In this document: piece by piece, positions 1 through 8,347 of the stretch
Layout: each line of letters opens with the position of its first letter
Numbering within the stretch: position 1 is the first letter of the stretch
Source: Novosphingobium sp. PhB57
Lineage (GTDB): Bacteria > Pseudomonadota > Alphaproteobacteria > Sphingomonadales > Sphingomonadaceae
Assembly: GCF_004342985.1 (NCBI RefSeq)
Contig: NZ_SMBO01000001.1
Location: 1,240,001 to 1,304,000, forward strand
Length of the DNA stretch: 64,000 bases
Direction of reading: 5' to 3'
Made by a program: the position numbers and the translations under genes
Notes under the pieces: model-generated
What the model saw: the letters and a program-made list of their open reading frames with translations, nothing else
Told to the model about the DNA's origin: nothing
Database searches by the model: none

Positions 1-314
1 GCGGGTTCTTGTTCGGCAGCCAAGGGTGCGGCGAATGGCGGCGGCACAGGGGCAGGCGCGGCAGAGGCGGTCGGGCCGGCAGGCGCGGCGGCAATCGGGG
101 CGGCCGGAGCCGGCGCCTGGCGCGCCGGTTCGACCGGCAGCGGGCCGGGACGCGCGATGATCGCGTTGAAATCGAAGCGACCGGCGGCGCGCTCGATCAG
201 CGATTCGCCGGGGCCGCGGGTGCGCCCGGTCGGCGCCTGCTTTTGAGGCTGGTTTTCGGCTTCGTGCGCCGCGTCGTCATGCCCGGAAAGCGGGATCTTG
301 CTGTGTTCCGTCAT
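1..314 (-). CDS. XrtA-associated tyrosine autokinase, N-terminal part (cut by window edge)
   Basis: Partial gene: it starts at the ATG at 314 and runs off the left edge, leaving about 104 codons. The N-terminus is charged and then shows GESLIERAAGRFDF. This resembles the SLIE-A-RL stretch that opens the tyrosine autokinases (CpsD/CapB type) of exosortase A loci. A long Ala/Pro-rich linker follows, and the kinase domain lies outside the window. It sits 9 bp downstream of the chain-length determinant, the normal order for export protein, Wzz-like protein and kinase. In these systems the kinase and Wzz partner control exopolysaccharide polymer length by cycles of tyrosine autophosphorylation. 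The kinase motifs are not visible, so the call rests on the N-terminus and the neighbours. Confidence 0.6.
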   Translation of the reverse strand, partial: MTEHSKIPLSGHDDAAHEAENQPQKQAPTGRTRGPGESLIERAAGRFDFNAIIARPGPLPVEPARQAPAPAAPIAAAPAGPTASAAPAPVPPPFAAPLAAEQEP

Positions 315-323
315 CGCCGTTCC

Positions 324-1844
324 TCAGGCCACCATGCCGCGCTGGATGAACTCGACCGCGAGCAGCACCACGCAGAGCGCGCAAAGCGCCGCGCCCGCAC
401 CAAAGAAATACTTGAGCCGGCGGCGGCGAAGCTGGCGCACATGGTCCGTGACGTTCTGCGAGATCGCACCGAGCACCGGCAGGCCGATGGCCCGCTCCAG
501 CCCGGCCGTGGTCGCGAAGACCGACCGGACCTTGCCGAGGGCGAAGGCACCGGCACAGCCGCCGACGATCCCCGCCATGAGCACGCCCACGAGCAGGAGC
601 GGACGATTCGGCGCGACGGGCTTGCGCGGGGTCGTCGGCGGGTCGACCACCTGGAACTTCACGGCCTCGCGCTCGGTCTTCACTTCGCCGCGCAGGCGCA
701 GTTCCTCGCGGTCCTGCAGGAGCTTGTCGTACTGCTGGCGAAGCACGTCATAGTCGCGGTTGATGCGCTGGGCCTCGGTGGCGAGTTCGGGGTCCTGGAT
801 CGCGGATGCCGTGAGCGAGGCCACGTCGGACTGCAGGGCCGCCTTGCGCGAGGTCAGCGCCTGGACATTGGCGAGACGCTCGGCACGGATCGACTGGAGC
901 GAACTGTAGGCGGGGTTAGGTGTGCCGCCGCCATTGGCCGCTTCCTGCGCGGCCGGGCCGCGCAGTGCGGCAACCTGGTTGCGCGCCACGATGACGTCGG
1001 GATGGTTGTCGGTGAGACCCCGCGCGCGCATGGCCGAAAGCTCGGCCTGGGCGGCGGCAAGCGCACCCGCGGCCCCGCCAGCGCCGCCGCCGGCGACGGT
1101 GCGCGGCGTTCCGGCGAGCTGGCCGTCGATGGCCGCCAGCGAACTCTGCGCGGCGGAGAGGTCCGCCTCAAGATCACGCAACTGAGTGCGCGAGCTTTCC
1201 AGCCGCTGCGCCACGGCGGCGCCGCCCAGCACCATTTCGGGATGCTCGGCCTCGAAAGCCGTGCGACGCTGCTCGGCGCTTTCCAGTTCCTTCTCGCGGC
1301 TGCGAAGCTGCTGGTTCACGAATTCCAGCGTCTCGACCATGTCGCCACGGTCGCCCGAAAGGTTTTCCTCGCGGAAGATGTCGATCAGCTTCTGCGCCAC
1401 TTCGCGGGCCAGTTGCGCATTCTCGGCATCCGAGAACGAGGCGTAGTTGGCGGTCGCGGTGATTTCGAACAGGTTGTCCTGCTGCGCCACGACCGAGACG
1501 TTCTTGCCCAGGCCCAGGACAGCGGATTCCATCTGCTTGGGCGACTGGATCGTGTCGCCAAGCCGCGTGCCGCGCACGACCTTCTCCAGGTTCACGGCGC
1601 TCGTCAGCGTCTGGCGGATACGCTCGATATCGCGCTTCTTGTCGGCCACGCCGATGCCCACCTGTTCGGCCAGGGCATCGTCGAGCTGGATGAAAATGCG
1701 CGCGCGCGATTCGTAGGTGTTCGGGATCAGCGCCACGACCAGCCAGCCCAACAGGCAGATCGCCCAGGCAGCCGCCAGCGCGATCCAGCGCCGGTGCCAG
1801 ACGCTATGCAGGGCTGCGAGCAGTTCTTCGTAGAGGCCGTTCAT
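324..1844 (-). CDS. XrtA system polysaccharide chain-length determinant (Wzz/GumC type)
   Basis: This is an inner-membrane protein of 506 aa that sets exopolysaccharide chain length. A membrane segment at about residues 20-40 (WIALAAAWAICLLGWLVVAL) opens a Wzz domain. A long periplasmic coiled coil (about 150-390) follows, with an Ala/Gly-rich break near 255-270. A second membrane segment comes near 410-435, and a third lies close to the C-terminus. The length and the extra C-terminal segment fit the exosortase-associated form (TIGR03007 type) rather than short enterobacterial Wzz. It lies 31 bp after the export lipoprotein gene and 9 bp before the kinase gene, so these three form one operon read leftwards. 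Confidence 0.9.
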   Translation of the reverse strand: MNGLYEELLAALHSVWHRRWIALAAAWAICLLGWLVVALIPNTYESRARIFIQLDDALAEQVGIGVADKKRDIERIRQTLTSAVNLEKVVRGTRLGDTIQSPKQMESAVLGLGKNVSVVAQQDNLFEITATANYASFSDAENAQLAREVAQKLIDIFREENLSGDRGDMVETLEFVNQQLRSREKELESAEQRRTAFEAEHPEMVLGGAAVAQRLESSRTQLRDLEADLSAAQSSLAAIDGQLAGTPRTVAGGGAGGAAGALAAAQAELSAMRARGLTDNHPDVIVARNQVAALRGPAAQEAANGGGTPNPAYSSLQSIRAERLANVQALTSRKAALQSDVASLTASAIQDPELATEAQRINRDYDVLRQQYDKLLQDREELRLRGEVKTEREAVKFQVVDPPTTPRKPVAPNRPLLLVGVLMAGIVGGCAGAFALGKVRSVFATTAGLERAIGLPVLGAISQNVTDHVRQLRRRRLKYFFGAGAALCALCVVLLAVEFIQRGMVA

Positions 1845-1875
1845 TGCGCCAATCCGTTCCCGTCAGGTCCGATCC

Positions 1876-2535
1876 TCAGAACATGCTTTCCGGGATGATG
1901 ATCACGTCGCCCGGCTTCAGCATGACGTTGGCCTTGCTCTTGCCCTTCTTCAGCAGGTCGCTCAGCCGCAGCGCATATTCGGTCTGCTTGCCGCTCGCCT
2001 TGTCGAAGCGGATCAGCCGCGCACGGTTGCCGGCGGCATATTCCGAGAGACCGCCCACCGCGATCATCGCATCGAGCACGGTCATGTTGGCGCGATAGGG
2101 GATCGAAGCCGGCTTCTCGGTCGCGCCCACGACGCGGATCTGCTGGCTGTACGTGCCGGAAAAGCCGTCGACGATCACCGAAACCAGCGGGTCCTGGATA
2201 TATTGCGAAAGCTGGAGGCGGATGTCCTCGGCCAACATGGCAGGGGTCTTGCCGACGGCGGGCATGTCGGAGATCAGCGGCGTGGTGATCCGCCCGTCGG
2301 GCCGCACCTGCACTTTGGCGCCAAGCTCGGGATTGCGCCAGACGAACACGGTAAGCTGGTCCAGCGGACCGATCACGTATTCCTCGCTCGGCCCTTCCTG
2401 CATCGCCACGAACTGCGCAGGCGGAAGTTCCGGCTTCGGCGCGGCATTGGCACAGCCCGAAAGCAACATGCCGGCAAGCGACATCCCGGCGAGCGCAGGG
2501 CCGGCCAGAAGTCCGATGGGGCGACGATGCGGCAT
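1876..2535 (-). CDS. XrtA/PEP-CTERM exopolysaccharide export lipoprotein (Wza/GumB type)
   Basis: This 219-aa outer-membrane polysaccharide export protein begins with a lipoprotein signal ending in the lipobox LLSGC near residue 28. The polysaccharide export domain (YVIGPLDQLTVFVWRNPEL, about 55-130) and a SLBB-like domain (about 135-215, with IRVVGATEKP and KPGDVIIIPE) follow. Proteins of this family form the outer-membrane channel for exopolysaccharide. It is the first gene of the export/chain-length/kinase operon, and the 169 bp upstream must hold its promoter. The length and architecture match the short exosortase-linked form (TIGR03027 type). Confidence 0.9.
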   Translation of the reverse strand: MPHRRPIGLLAGPALAGMSLAGMLLSGCANAAPKPELPPAQFVAMQEGPSEEYVIGPLDQLTVFVWRNPELGAKVQVRPDGRITTPLISDMPAVGKTPAMLAEDIRLQLSQYIQDPLVSVIVDGFSGTYSQQIRVVGATEKPASIPYRANMTVLDAMIAVGGLSEYAAGNRARLIRFDKASGKQTEYALRLSDLLKKGKSKANVMLKPGDVIIIPESMF

Positions 2536-2704
2536 AGGCTAATCCCTCAAGGCGCCCGCTTCTCCGCAAGTACGGGACTGGCGGACCGGGCAAATTTCCA
2601 GTCTCGCCTATCGCTTAAAAGGGTGAACATTGCGTTAGCCCTGACAGCGCGATTCCCATGCGGTCCCGCTATGGGACAACATGGCACCAATCGCTAACGC
2701 CGGG
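2536..2704. promoter_or_regulatory. Intergenic leader of the export operon with a hairpin
   Basis: These 169 bp separate the end of the decarboxylase gene from the export lipoprotein start; both are on the minus strand. The stretch must carry the export operon promoter, but I cannot pick clear -35/-10 boxes. A compact hairpin at about 2655-2675 (CCCATGCGG, then CCGCTATGGG with one bulged base) may terminate the decarboxylase message or structure the leader. Confidence 0.35.
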
Positions 2705-3931
2705 TCAGACCAGCATTTCCAGCGCCGGACCCTGGCCAAGGAAGTTCGCCGGGCTGGCCGAAGCGCCGTAGGCCCCGGCGCAGAACACCGCGATCAGATC
2801 GCCCACATCGGCCCTTGGAAAACCGCCCTTGTCGGCCAGCTTGTCAAGCGGCGTGCACAGACAGCCGACGATCGAGGCCTCCTCCTCCACATCGGCGCCG
2901 AAGCGGGTGGCGATGGCGGAGGGGTAGTTGCGTCGCACCACCGTGCCGAAGTTGCCCGAGGCGGCAAGCTGGTGATGCAAGCCCCCGTCGGTGACGAGGA
3001 ACACTTCGCCGTGGCTCTCCTTCCGGTCGATCACGCGCGCGATGTAAATGCCCGATTCGCCAACGAGATAGCGGCCGAGTTCGATGCAGAAAGCCGTGCC
3101 CTGCAAGACCTCGGGCAGCCGTTCGAAGCGCTCCGCCAGCCGCGCGCCCACCAGTGTGAGATCGACCGGCGTGTCGCCCGGGAAATAGGGAATGCCAAGG
3201 CCGCCGCCGAGATTGCAGCGGGGCGGCACCGCACCGCTCTGCAGCGCCAGCCGCGCAGCCAGGTCGAGCGTCTGGCCCTGCGTTTCGGCAATGGCCTCGG
3301 CATCGAGCGCCTGGCTTCCGGCGAAGATGTGGAAGCCCTGCCAGTCCGCGCCGCTGGCCAGGATCTCGCGCACGAGTTCCGGGACCCGCGCGGCATCCAC
3401 GCCGAAGGGCTTGGCACCGCCGCCCATCTTCATCCCGGATCCCTTGAGGTCGAAATCCGGGTTCACGCGAATGGCCAGGCGCGGCGTCAGGCACAGCGAT
3501 TCGCCGATGCGAATGGCGCGCCGGGCCTCGGCCTCCGATTCGACATTGAGCGTCACGCCCGCGCGAATCGCCGCTTCCATCTCGCGGTCGCGCTTGCCGG
3601 GACCGGCAAAGCTGACGGCGGCAAGGTCGATCCCCGCGCCCCGCACGATCTCGAGTTCCCCGCCCGAGGCGATGTCGAACCCGTCCACCAGTCCGTCCAT
3701 CAAGGCCAGCAGCGGCGGGAACGGATTGGCCTTGACGGCATAGTGCAGCGCCAGGCGCTTTGGCATGGCCGCGCGCAGTTCAGCCACGCGGCGGCGCACG
3801 CGGTCCGCTTCGTAGAGGAACAGCGGCGTGTCGCCCGCTTGCGCCGCCCACTGCGTCACCGGCTTGCCGCCGACCGCCAGAACGCCGTCGATCGCCGCGA
3901 ACCCGGCGGGAATCGGACCGAGCGCCTTCAT
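2705..3931 (-). CDS. Pyridoxal-phosphate-dependent decarboxylase, exosortase A system-associated
   Basis: This 408-aa fold-type III PLP enzyme (alanine racemase barrel plus C-terminal sheet domain) belongs to the diaminopimelate/ornithine decarboxylase superfamily. The PLP lysine is K67 in HYAVKANP. The glycine-rich phosphate site is CNLGGGLGIPY, and the carboxylase-type Cys is in SIVGCLCTPLD near residue 340. The start is the ATG at 3931, which overlaps the ligase stop by 4 bp (ATGA); the frame is open further upstream, but that part is antisense-like. It matches the exosortase A-associated family (TIGR03099 type), thought to make an amino-acid- or amine-derived group for the exopolysaccharide. 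The true substrate is unknown. Confidence 0.9.
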   Translation of the reverse strand: MKALGPIPAGFAAIDGVLAVGGKPVTQWAAQAGDTPLFLYEADRVRRRVAELRAAMPKRLALHYAVKANPFPPLLALMDGLVDGFDIASGGELEIVRGAGIDLAAVSFAGPGKRDREMEAAIRAGVTLNVESEAEARRAIRIGESLCLTPRLAIRVNPDFDLKGSGMKMGGGAKPFGVDAARVPELVREILASGADWQGFHIFAGSQALDAEAIAETQGQTLDLAARLALQSGAVPPRCNLGGGLGIPYFPGDTPVDLTLVGARLAERFERLPEVLQGTAFCIELGRYLVGESGIYIARVIDRKESHGEVFLVTDGGLHHQLAASGNFGTVVRRNYPSAIATRFGADVEEEASIVGCLCTPLDKLADKGGFPRADVGDLIAVFCAGAYGASASPANFLGQGPALEMLV

Positions 3932-5466
3932 GCCAGGGTCTCCACGGCAAGCGCGGCGGCAAGGCCGGTACGGTCGATCTTGCCGTTCGGCCCGATCGGC
4001 AGCGCCGCGCGCCAGTGGATCACTTTGGGCTGCATGAAATTCGGCAGTTCCTGCATGAGTTTGCGGGGCAATTCTTCCTCTGCGCCTGAAGCGCCTGGCG
4101 CCGCGCGGACCACGAGATGGACCGCCTGCCCCAGCCGCGCATCCGCCAGCCCCAGGGCCACCGCCTCGGCGACGAGCCCGGTCGCCAGCGCCGCCTCTTC
4201 CACTTCCTGCGGGCTGATGCGGTTGCCGGCGCTCTTGATCATGGCGTCGCGGCGGCCGACGAAATAGAGCAGGCCCTCCGCATCGCGCCTCACGCGGTCT
4301 CCCGACCATACCGCCATGCCGCCGTAGCGCGATCCGGCGGGTGCGGGCTTGTAGCGTTCCGCCGTGCGCTCCCGGTCCTGCCAGTAGCCCTGGGCGACCA
4401 GCGGGCCGCAATGGACCAGTTCCCCTTCCTCCCCGTCCGCGGCAATCCTGCCGGTTTCCGTCACGACCAGCACTTCGGCATGGGGAATCGCCTTGCCCAT
4501 CGAGGTGGGATGCGTGTCGATCAGCGCGGGGTCGAGGTACGTGGAGCGGAAGGCTTCGGTCAGGCCATACATCGCGAAGAGCCGCGCCTGCGGGAACAGG
4601 GCGCGCATGCGGCGCACGAGATCGACCGTCAACGCGCCCCCGCTATTGGTGAGACGGCGCAGGTTCGCTGCTACGGTGGCGGGCCAGTCCAGCTCGCAAA
4701 CCTGCACCCAGAGCGGCGGCACGGCGGCCAAAGTGGTGATGGCATGGCGGTCCACGGCCTTCACCACGTCGCGCGGCATGAGGTAGTCCAGCGGTACCAC
4801 GCAGCCCCCGGCATACCAGGTTGAAAGCAGCTGGTTCTGCCCGTAATCGAAGGACAGCGGCAGCACGGCGAGAGTGCGATCGTCGGCCGCGAGGCCCAGG
4901 TATTCGGCCACGCTCTCTGCCCCCAGCCACATGTTGGCATGGCTGAGCATGACGCCTTTCGGGCGGCCGGTGGAGCCACTGGTATAGAGGATCGCGGCCA
5001 GTTCGTCGGGATCGGCCGCGGAGGGCGGCAGTTCTCCGCCCTGCTCCGCGGCTTCGGCCAGCGCAGCGCCTTCCTCGATGATGCGGCAGGCCGGCGGGAC
5101 ATCGCCCTCGCCCAGCGATGCCAGGCGCGAGGGCGTGCCGATCAGCACCAGCGCGCCGCTGTCGGCCAGGATATGGGCGACCTGCGCATGCTTGAGCAGC
5201 GGGTTCACCGGAACATGGACCAGACCGGCGCGGGCCGCGGCCAGCGGCAGCAGGCAGGTCAGTTCGCCCTTCGCCGCCCACGAGGCCACGCGCGCCCCCT
5301 TTTCCGGCACCACGCGCGCCAGCCAAGCCGCAAGGCGGGAGACACGCGTTCTTAATGCCTTGTAGTCCAGTACCTCCCCGCGCAGCACGAGCGCCTCGGC
5401 CGAATCCTCCCCGCGCAGGGCGAGATGGTCGAGCGGCAGGATCGGATTTTCGGTACTGCCGGTCAT
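3928..5466 (-). CDS. AMP-forming acyl-CoA ligase, exosortase A system-associated
   Basis: This 512-aa member of the adenylate-forming (ANL) superfamily carries the P-loop-like AILYTSGSTGRPKGV near residue 170, MYGLTEAFRSTY near 295, and GDRVRRDAEGLLYFVGRRD near 390. The C-terminal lysine is in NGKIDRT. It activates a carboxylate as an acyl-AMP and passes it to CoA or a carrier protein. It is translationally coupled to the decarboxylase (ATGA). The acyl carrier protein encoded by the divergent operon is the likely acceptor. The family corresponds to TIGR03098 type, found only with exosortase A loci; the natural acid is not known. Confidence 0.9.
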   Translation of the reverse strand: MTGSTENPILPLDHLALRGEDSAEALVLRGEVLDYKALRTRVSRLAAWLARVVPEKGARVASWAAKGELTCLLPLAAARAGLVHVPVNPLLKHAQVAHILADSGALVLIGTPSRLASLGEGDVPPACRIIEEGAALAEAAEQGGELPPSAADPDELAAILYTSGSTGRPKGVMLSHANMWLGAESVAEYLGLAADDRTLAVLPLSFDYGQNQLLSTWYAGGCVVPLDYLMPRDVVKAVDRHAITTLAAVPPLWVQVCELDWPATVAANLRRLTNSGGALTVDLVRRMRALFPQARLFAMYGLTEAFRSTYLDPALIDTHPTSMGKAIPHAEVLVVTETGRIAADGEEGELVHCGPLVAQGYWQDRERTAERYKPAPAGSRYGGMAVWSGDRVRRDAEGLLYFVGRRDAMIKSAGNRISPQEVEEAALATGLVAEAVALGLADARLGQAVHLVVRAAPGASGAEEELPRKLMQELPNFMQPKVIHWRAALPIGPNGKIDRTGLAAALAVETLA

Positions 5467-5501
5467 GACGGGGATAGGCTCCGCAGGGGTTCGAACGGGA
5501 C

Positions 5502-6530
5502 GTGATAAAGGTCGATTATCACCGCGATCTTAAGCAAGTGCAATCGGATGGCCAGCTAGCTGCCTGGCTTTCCGAGAGCAACCAGCGCGCGCCGTTCGAC
5601 CGGTTCGCCTGGTTCCAGGGACTGGCCGAGCATTGCAGCCTTGCTCCGCTGATCGCCGTTGCGCGTGAGGAGAACGACCTGGCGGTACTGCCGCTGCAGG
5701 GCACCGGAGGCCACCTCCAGGCGCTGTCGAACTGGTACACTTTCCGCTATCGCCCCCTCGCCTCGCGCAGTGAGGGGCTGCTCCAGGCGCTGGCGGCAGA
5801 CCTTGCGGGCAAGGCGCGGCGGATCACGCTGGGCGGCTTGCCTGACGAGGATCGCAGCGCCACGCGCCTCGAAACGGCATTTCGAAATGCCGGCTGGCGC
5901 GTCCGCCGCGAAGCCTGCGACACCAACCATGTCCTGCCGGTGGATGGCCGCAATTACGCGGAATACCTCGTTTCCCGTCCCGGCAAGCTGCGCACCACGC
6001 TCAAGCGCAAGTCCGGCAAAGTGGAAACCCGGGTGCTCGACCGCTTCGATGCGGACGTCTGGCGCGCTTACGAATCGATCTATGCCGAAAGCTGGAAGCC
6101 CCACGAAGGCAGCCCCGCCTTCCTGCGCGCATTTGCCGAGGCCGAAGGCCGGGCCGGGCGGCTGCGGCTTGGCCTGGCGCTGGCGGACGGCGAGCCCGTC
6201 GCCGCGCAGATGTGGACCGTCGAGCACGGCACCGCCTGGATTCACAAGCTGGCACACCGCGAGGCTGCGAAGCCGCTTTCGCCGGGTTCGGTACTCAGTG
6301 CTGCGCTGTTCCGCCACGTCATCGACATGGACCGGGTGAATCTCGTCGATTTCGGCACCGGCGACGATCCCTACAAGCGCGACTGGATGGAAATTGTGCG
6401 GCCGCGATATCGGCTGGACATGTTCCGCCCCTGGTCGCCGCTGAACTGGCCGCATTTCGGCCGCGAATTCGCCCGCGGCATTCTGGGAGCAGGTGCACAG
6501 TACCTTGCCGCAACCGCGAAGCGCGGCTAG
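5502..6530 (+). CDS. FemAB-family GNAT-fold protein, XrtA/PEP-CTERM system-associated
   Basis: This 342-aa protein belongs to the FemAB-like branch of the GNAT superfamily (TIGR03019 type). Signature stretches are RPGKLRTTLKRKSGKV (about 155-170), the tail of the acetyltransferase-like core WIHKLAHREAAKPLSPGSVL (about 245-265), and DFGTGDDPYKRDWM (about 285-300). Relatives transfer amino acids or acyl groups to cell-envelope polymers. The start is GTG at 5502, with no usable ATG nearby. Only 35 bp separate it from the divergent ligase start, so the two promoters must overlap the genes or each other. It heads the operon FemAB, ACP, hydrolase 2, hydrolase 1. Confidence 0.88.
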   Translation: MIKVDYHRDLKQVQSDGQLAAWLSESNQRAPFDRFAWFQGLAEHCSLAPLIAVAREENDLAVLPLQGTGGHLQALSNWYTFRYRPLASRSEGLLQALAADLAGKARRITLGGLPDEDRSATRLETAFRNAGWRVRREACDTNHVLPVDGRNYAEYLVSRPGKLRTTLKRKSGKVETRVLDRFDADVWRAYESIYAESWKPHEGSPAFLRAFAEAEGRAGRLRLGLALADGEPVAAQMWTVEHGTAWIHKLAHREAAKPLSPGSVLSAALFRHVIDMDRVNLVDFGTGDDPYKRDWMEIVRPRYRLDMFRPWSPLNWPHFGREFARGILGAGAQYLAATAKRG

Positions 6531-6569
6531 AGGCGCGGAGACTAAAGACAATGCCCGAAGAGAGGGGCC

Positions 6570-6833
6570 ATGCAAGACGATACCGACCTGCTGCTGCGCC
6601 GCATCCTGACGGACGTACTGGGCCTCAAGCAGGGGCAGGCAGAAACGTTCGATGCCGACACCGGCCTGTTCGGGCATCTGCCCGAGCTGGATTCGATGGC
6701 CGTGGCCGGCCTGCTGACCGAGCTGGAAGACCGGCTGGACATCATCATCGAGGACGACGAGATCGACGGCGAGATGCTGGAGACTTTCGGCGGCCTGCTG
6801 GACTTCGCGAAAGCCAAGCGCACCGCGGCATGA
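6570..6833 (+). CDS. Acyl carrier protein, exosortase A locus
   Basis: This 87-aa acidic helical protein has the phosphopantetheine attachment motif LDSMAV, with the serine at about residue 43, in the usual place for an acyl carrier protein. The C-terminal helices are strongly acidic (IIIEDDEIDGEMLE). It lies 39 bp after the FemAB gene with GAGGGG just upstream of the ATG. In context it should carry the acyl group activated by the AMP-forming ligase (3928-5466) and hand it on within the XrtA exopolysaccharide pathway. That partnership is inferred from gene order only. Confidence 0.9.
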   Translation: MQDDTDLLLRRILTDVLGLKQGQAETFDADTGLFGHLPELDSMAVAGLLTELEDRLDIIIEDDEIDGEMLETFGGLLDFAKAKRTAA

Positions 6834-6855
6834 CCCGCGCGGGGGGTATCGCCCG

Positions 6856-7527
6856 ATGACCCCCGCGACCTGGCTCTGCCCGCTTCCCGACGGAGGCTCC
6901 CAGGAGGAACAGGCGCTCGCTTTCGACAGCGGACGCGCCTGCCGCCTGCTGATCGTGCCCGCGCTGTTCGACGAGGGCAATCGCCTGCGCCGCTTCACCG
7001 TCGAAGTCATGCGGCGGCTCGACCGTGCGGGTATGGACAGTGTGCTGCCCGATCTTCCCGGCACGAACGAGAGCCTCTCCGGCCTGCCAGGGCAAGATGC
7101 CCGGCACTGGCAGGACGCCATGGGTGCCGCGGCGCAGCACTTCCGCGCCACCCATGCGCTGGGCCTGCGCGGCGGCTGCCTGTTCACGCCGCCCCTCCCC
7201 GCGTTTCACTATGCCCCGGTGAAGGGCGCGCAGATCCTGCGCGGCATGCTTCGCGCGCGCATGCTGGCCAGCCGCGAGGCCGGGCTGGAGGAAAATCGCG
7301 AAGCCCTGACGGCCGCCGCCCGCGAGGATGGTCTCGTGCTGGCGGGATATCCACTCGGCAGCGCGCTCTTTCGCGACCTGGAGCGCCTGGAGCCTGCGAC
7401 CGGGGCAAGCGTCATCGCCCAGGACCGGATCGGCGGCAGCGGCCTTTGGCTCCGCGCCGAGCCGGACGAGGACGCGGCGCAGGCCGATGCCCTCGCCGCG
7501 CTTCTGGTGGAGGCCATGCAACCATGA
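6856..7527 (+). CDS. Hydrolase 2, exosortase A system-associated (alpha/beta fold, no Ser at the elbow)
   Basis: This 223-aa alpha/beta-hydrolase-fold protein (TIGR03101 type) has LIVPALFDEGNRLRRF (about 32-47) and DSVLPDLPGTNES (about 61-73), as is usual for the family. The nucleophile-elbow position reads G103-L-R-G-G107, so arginine stands where a catalytic serine is expected. It may not be an ordinary esterase; a structural or carrier-binding role is possible. It follows the acyl carrier protein by 22 bp and overlaps the hydrolase 1 start by 4 bp (ATGA). Confidence 0.85.
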   Translation: MTPATWLCPLPDGGSQEEQALAFDSGRACRLLIVPALFDEGNRLRRFTVEVMRRLDRAGMDSVLPDLPGTNESLSGLPGQDARHWQDAMGAAAQHFRATHALGLRGGCLFTPPLPAFHYAPVKGAQILRGMLRARMLASREAGLEENREALTAAAREDGLVLAGYPLGSALFRDLERLEPATGASVIAQDRIGGSGLWLRAEPDEDAAQADALAALLVEAMQP

Positions 7528-8303
7528 CGCGGCGGCATTTCACGTTTTCCTGCGAAGGCGCCCGCCTCGTCGCCACGCTCGACGGGACACCGGGCGAGAC
7601 CGGTCTCCTGCTGGTCTCCGGCGGCAACGAAGTGCGCGCCGGTGCCTGGAACGGCCAGGCCCGCTTCGCGGCCCGCATCGCAGCGGAAGGATACCCCGTG
7701 CTGCGCTTCGATCGCCGCGGCGTGGGCGACAGCGAGGGTGAGAACGGCGAATTCCGGTCAAGCGCCCCCGATATCCGCGCCGCCCTGGAAGCCTTCCGCG
7801 CGGAATGCCCGGGCCTTCGCCGCGTGATCGGCTTCGGAAACTGCGACGCCGCCAGCGCGCTGATGCTTGCGAAAGGGGCGGGGCTGGACGGGCTGGTGCT
7901 TTCCAATCCCTGGACCATCGAGGACACCGCCGCGGAGGCCCCGGCCGAAGTCGTGCGCGACCACTATCGGCGCCGGCTGGCCGATCCGGCTGCCATCAAG
8001 CGCCTGCTGACCGGCCAGGTGGCGGTAGGCAAGCTGGTCCGCAGCCTGGTGGCGGCCGTGCGTCCGGCCCGGCCCCAGCCCGTCGGCCTCGCGCAGGAAA
8101 TCGCGGCAGGCATCGCCGGCTTTTCAGGCCCCGTTCGCCTGCTCGTGGCCGAGCGGGATCGCACCGGCCTTGCCTTCGTGGCGCACTGGCAGAAGGCGGA
8201 CCCCCGGGTGCGGCGGTGTGCCGGTGCGACTCATAGCTACGTCGAGCCGGACGCGCAGGACTGGCTGCTTGCGCAAGTGCTGGACGTGCTGGCCGCAGAT
8301 TAG
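7524..8303 (+). CDS. Hydrolase 1, exosortase A system-associated (alpha/beta fold, Cys at the elbow)
   Basis: This 259-aa alpha/beta hydrolase (TIGR03100 type) is the last gene of the FemAB operon. The start is the ATG at 7524, which overlaps the upstream stop. The oxyanion region is LLLVSGGNEVRAGAWNGQ (about 28-45), and FDRRGVGDSEG (about 62-72) follows. The nucleophile elbow is GFGNCDAAS, placing Cys107 where Ser usually sits, with a C-terminal His in ATHSYV. A cysteine nucleophile is compatible with thioesterase or acyltransferase chemistry on the carrier protein, which is an inference. A strong terminator follows directly. Confidence 0.87.
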   Translation: MTRRHFTFSCEGARLVATLDGTPGETGLLLVSGGNEVRAGAWNGQARFAARIAAEGYPVLRFDRRGVGDSEGENGEFRSSAPDIRAALEAFRAECPGLRRVIGFGNCDAASALMLAKGAGLDGLVLSNPWTIEDTAAEAPAEVVRDHYRRRLADPAAIKRLLTGQVAVGKLVRSLVAAVRPARPQPVGLAQEIAAGIAGFSGPVRLLVAERDRTGLAFVAHWQKADPRVRRCAGATHSYVEPDAQDWLLAQVLDVLAAD

Positions 8304-8341
8304 GCGTAAGGGGTTCGAGGAAATCCCCGAACCCCTTACGC
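8304..8341. terminator. Bidirectional hairpin terminator
   Basis: A perfect 14-bp inverted repeat (GCGTAAGGGGTTCG and its complement) has a 10-nt loop. It starts right after the hydrolase 1 stop and ends 6 bp before the trxB stop. It separates two converging transcripts. Confidence 0.85.
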
Positions 8342-8347
8342 AAACCC

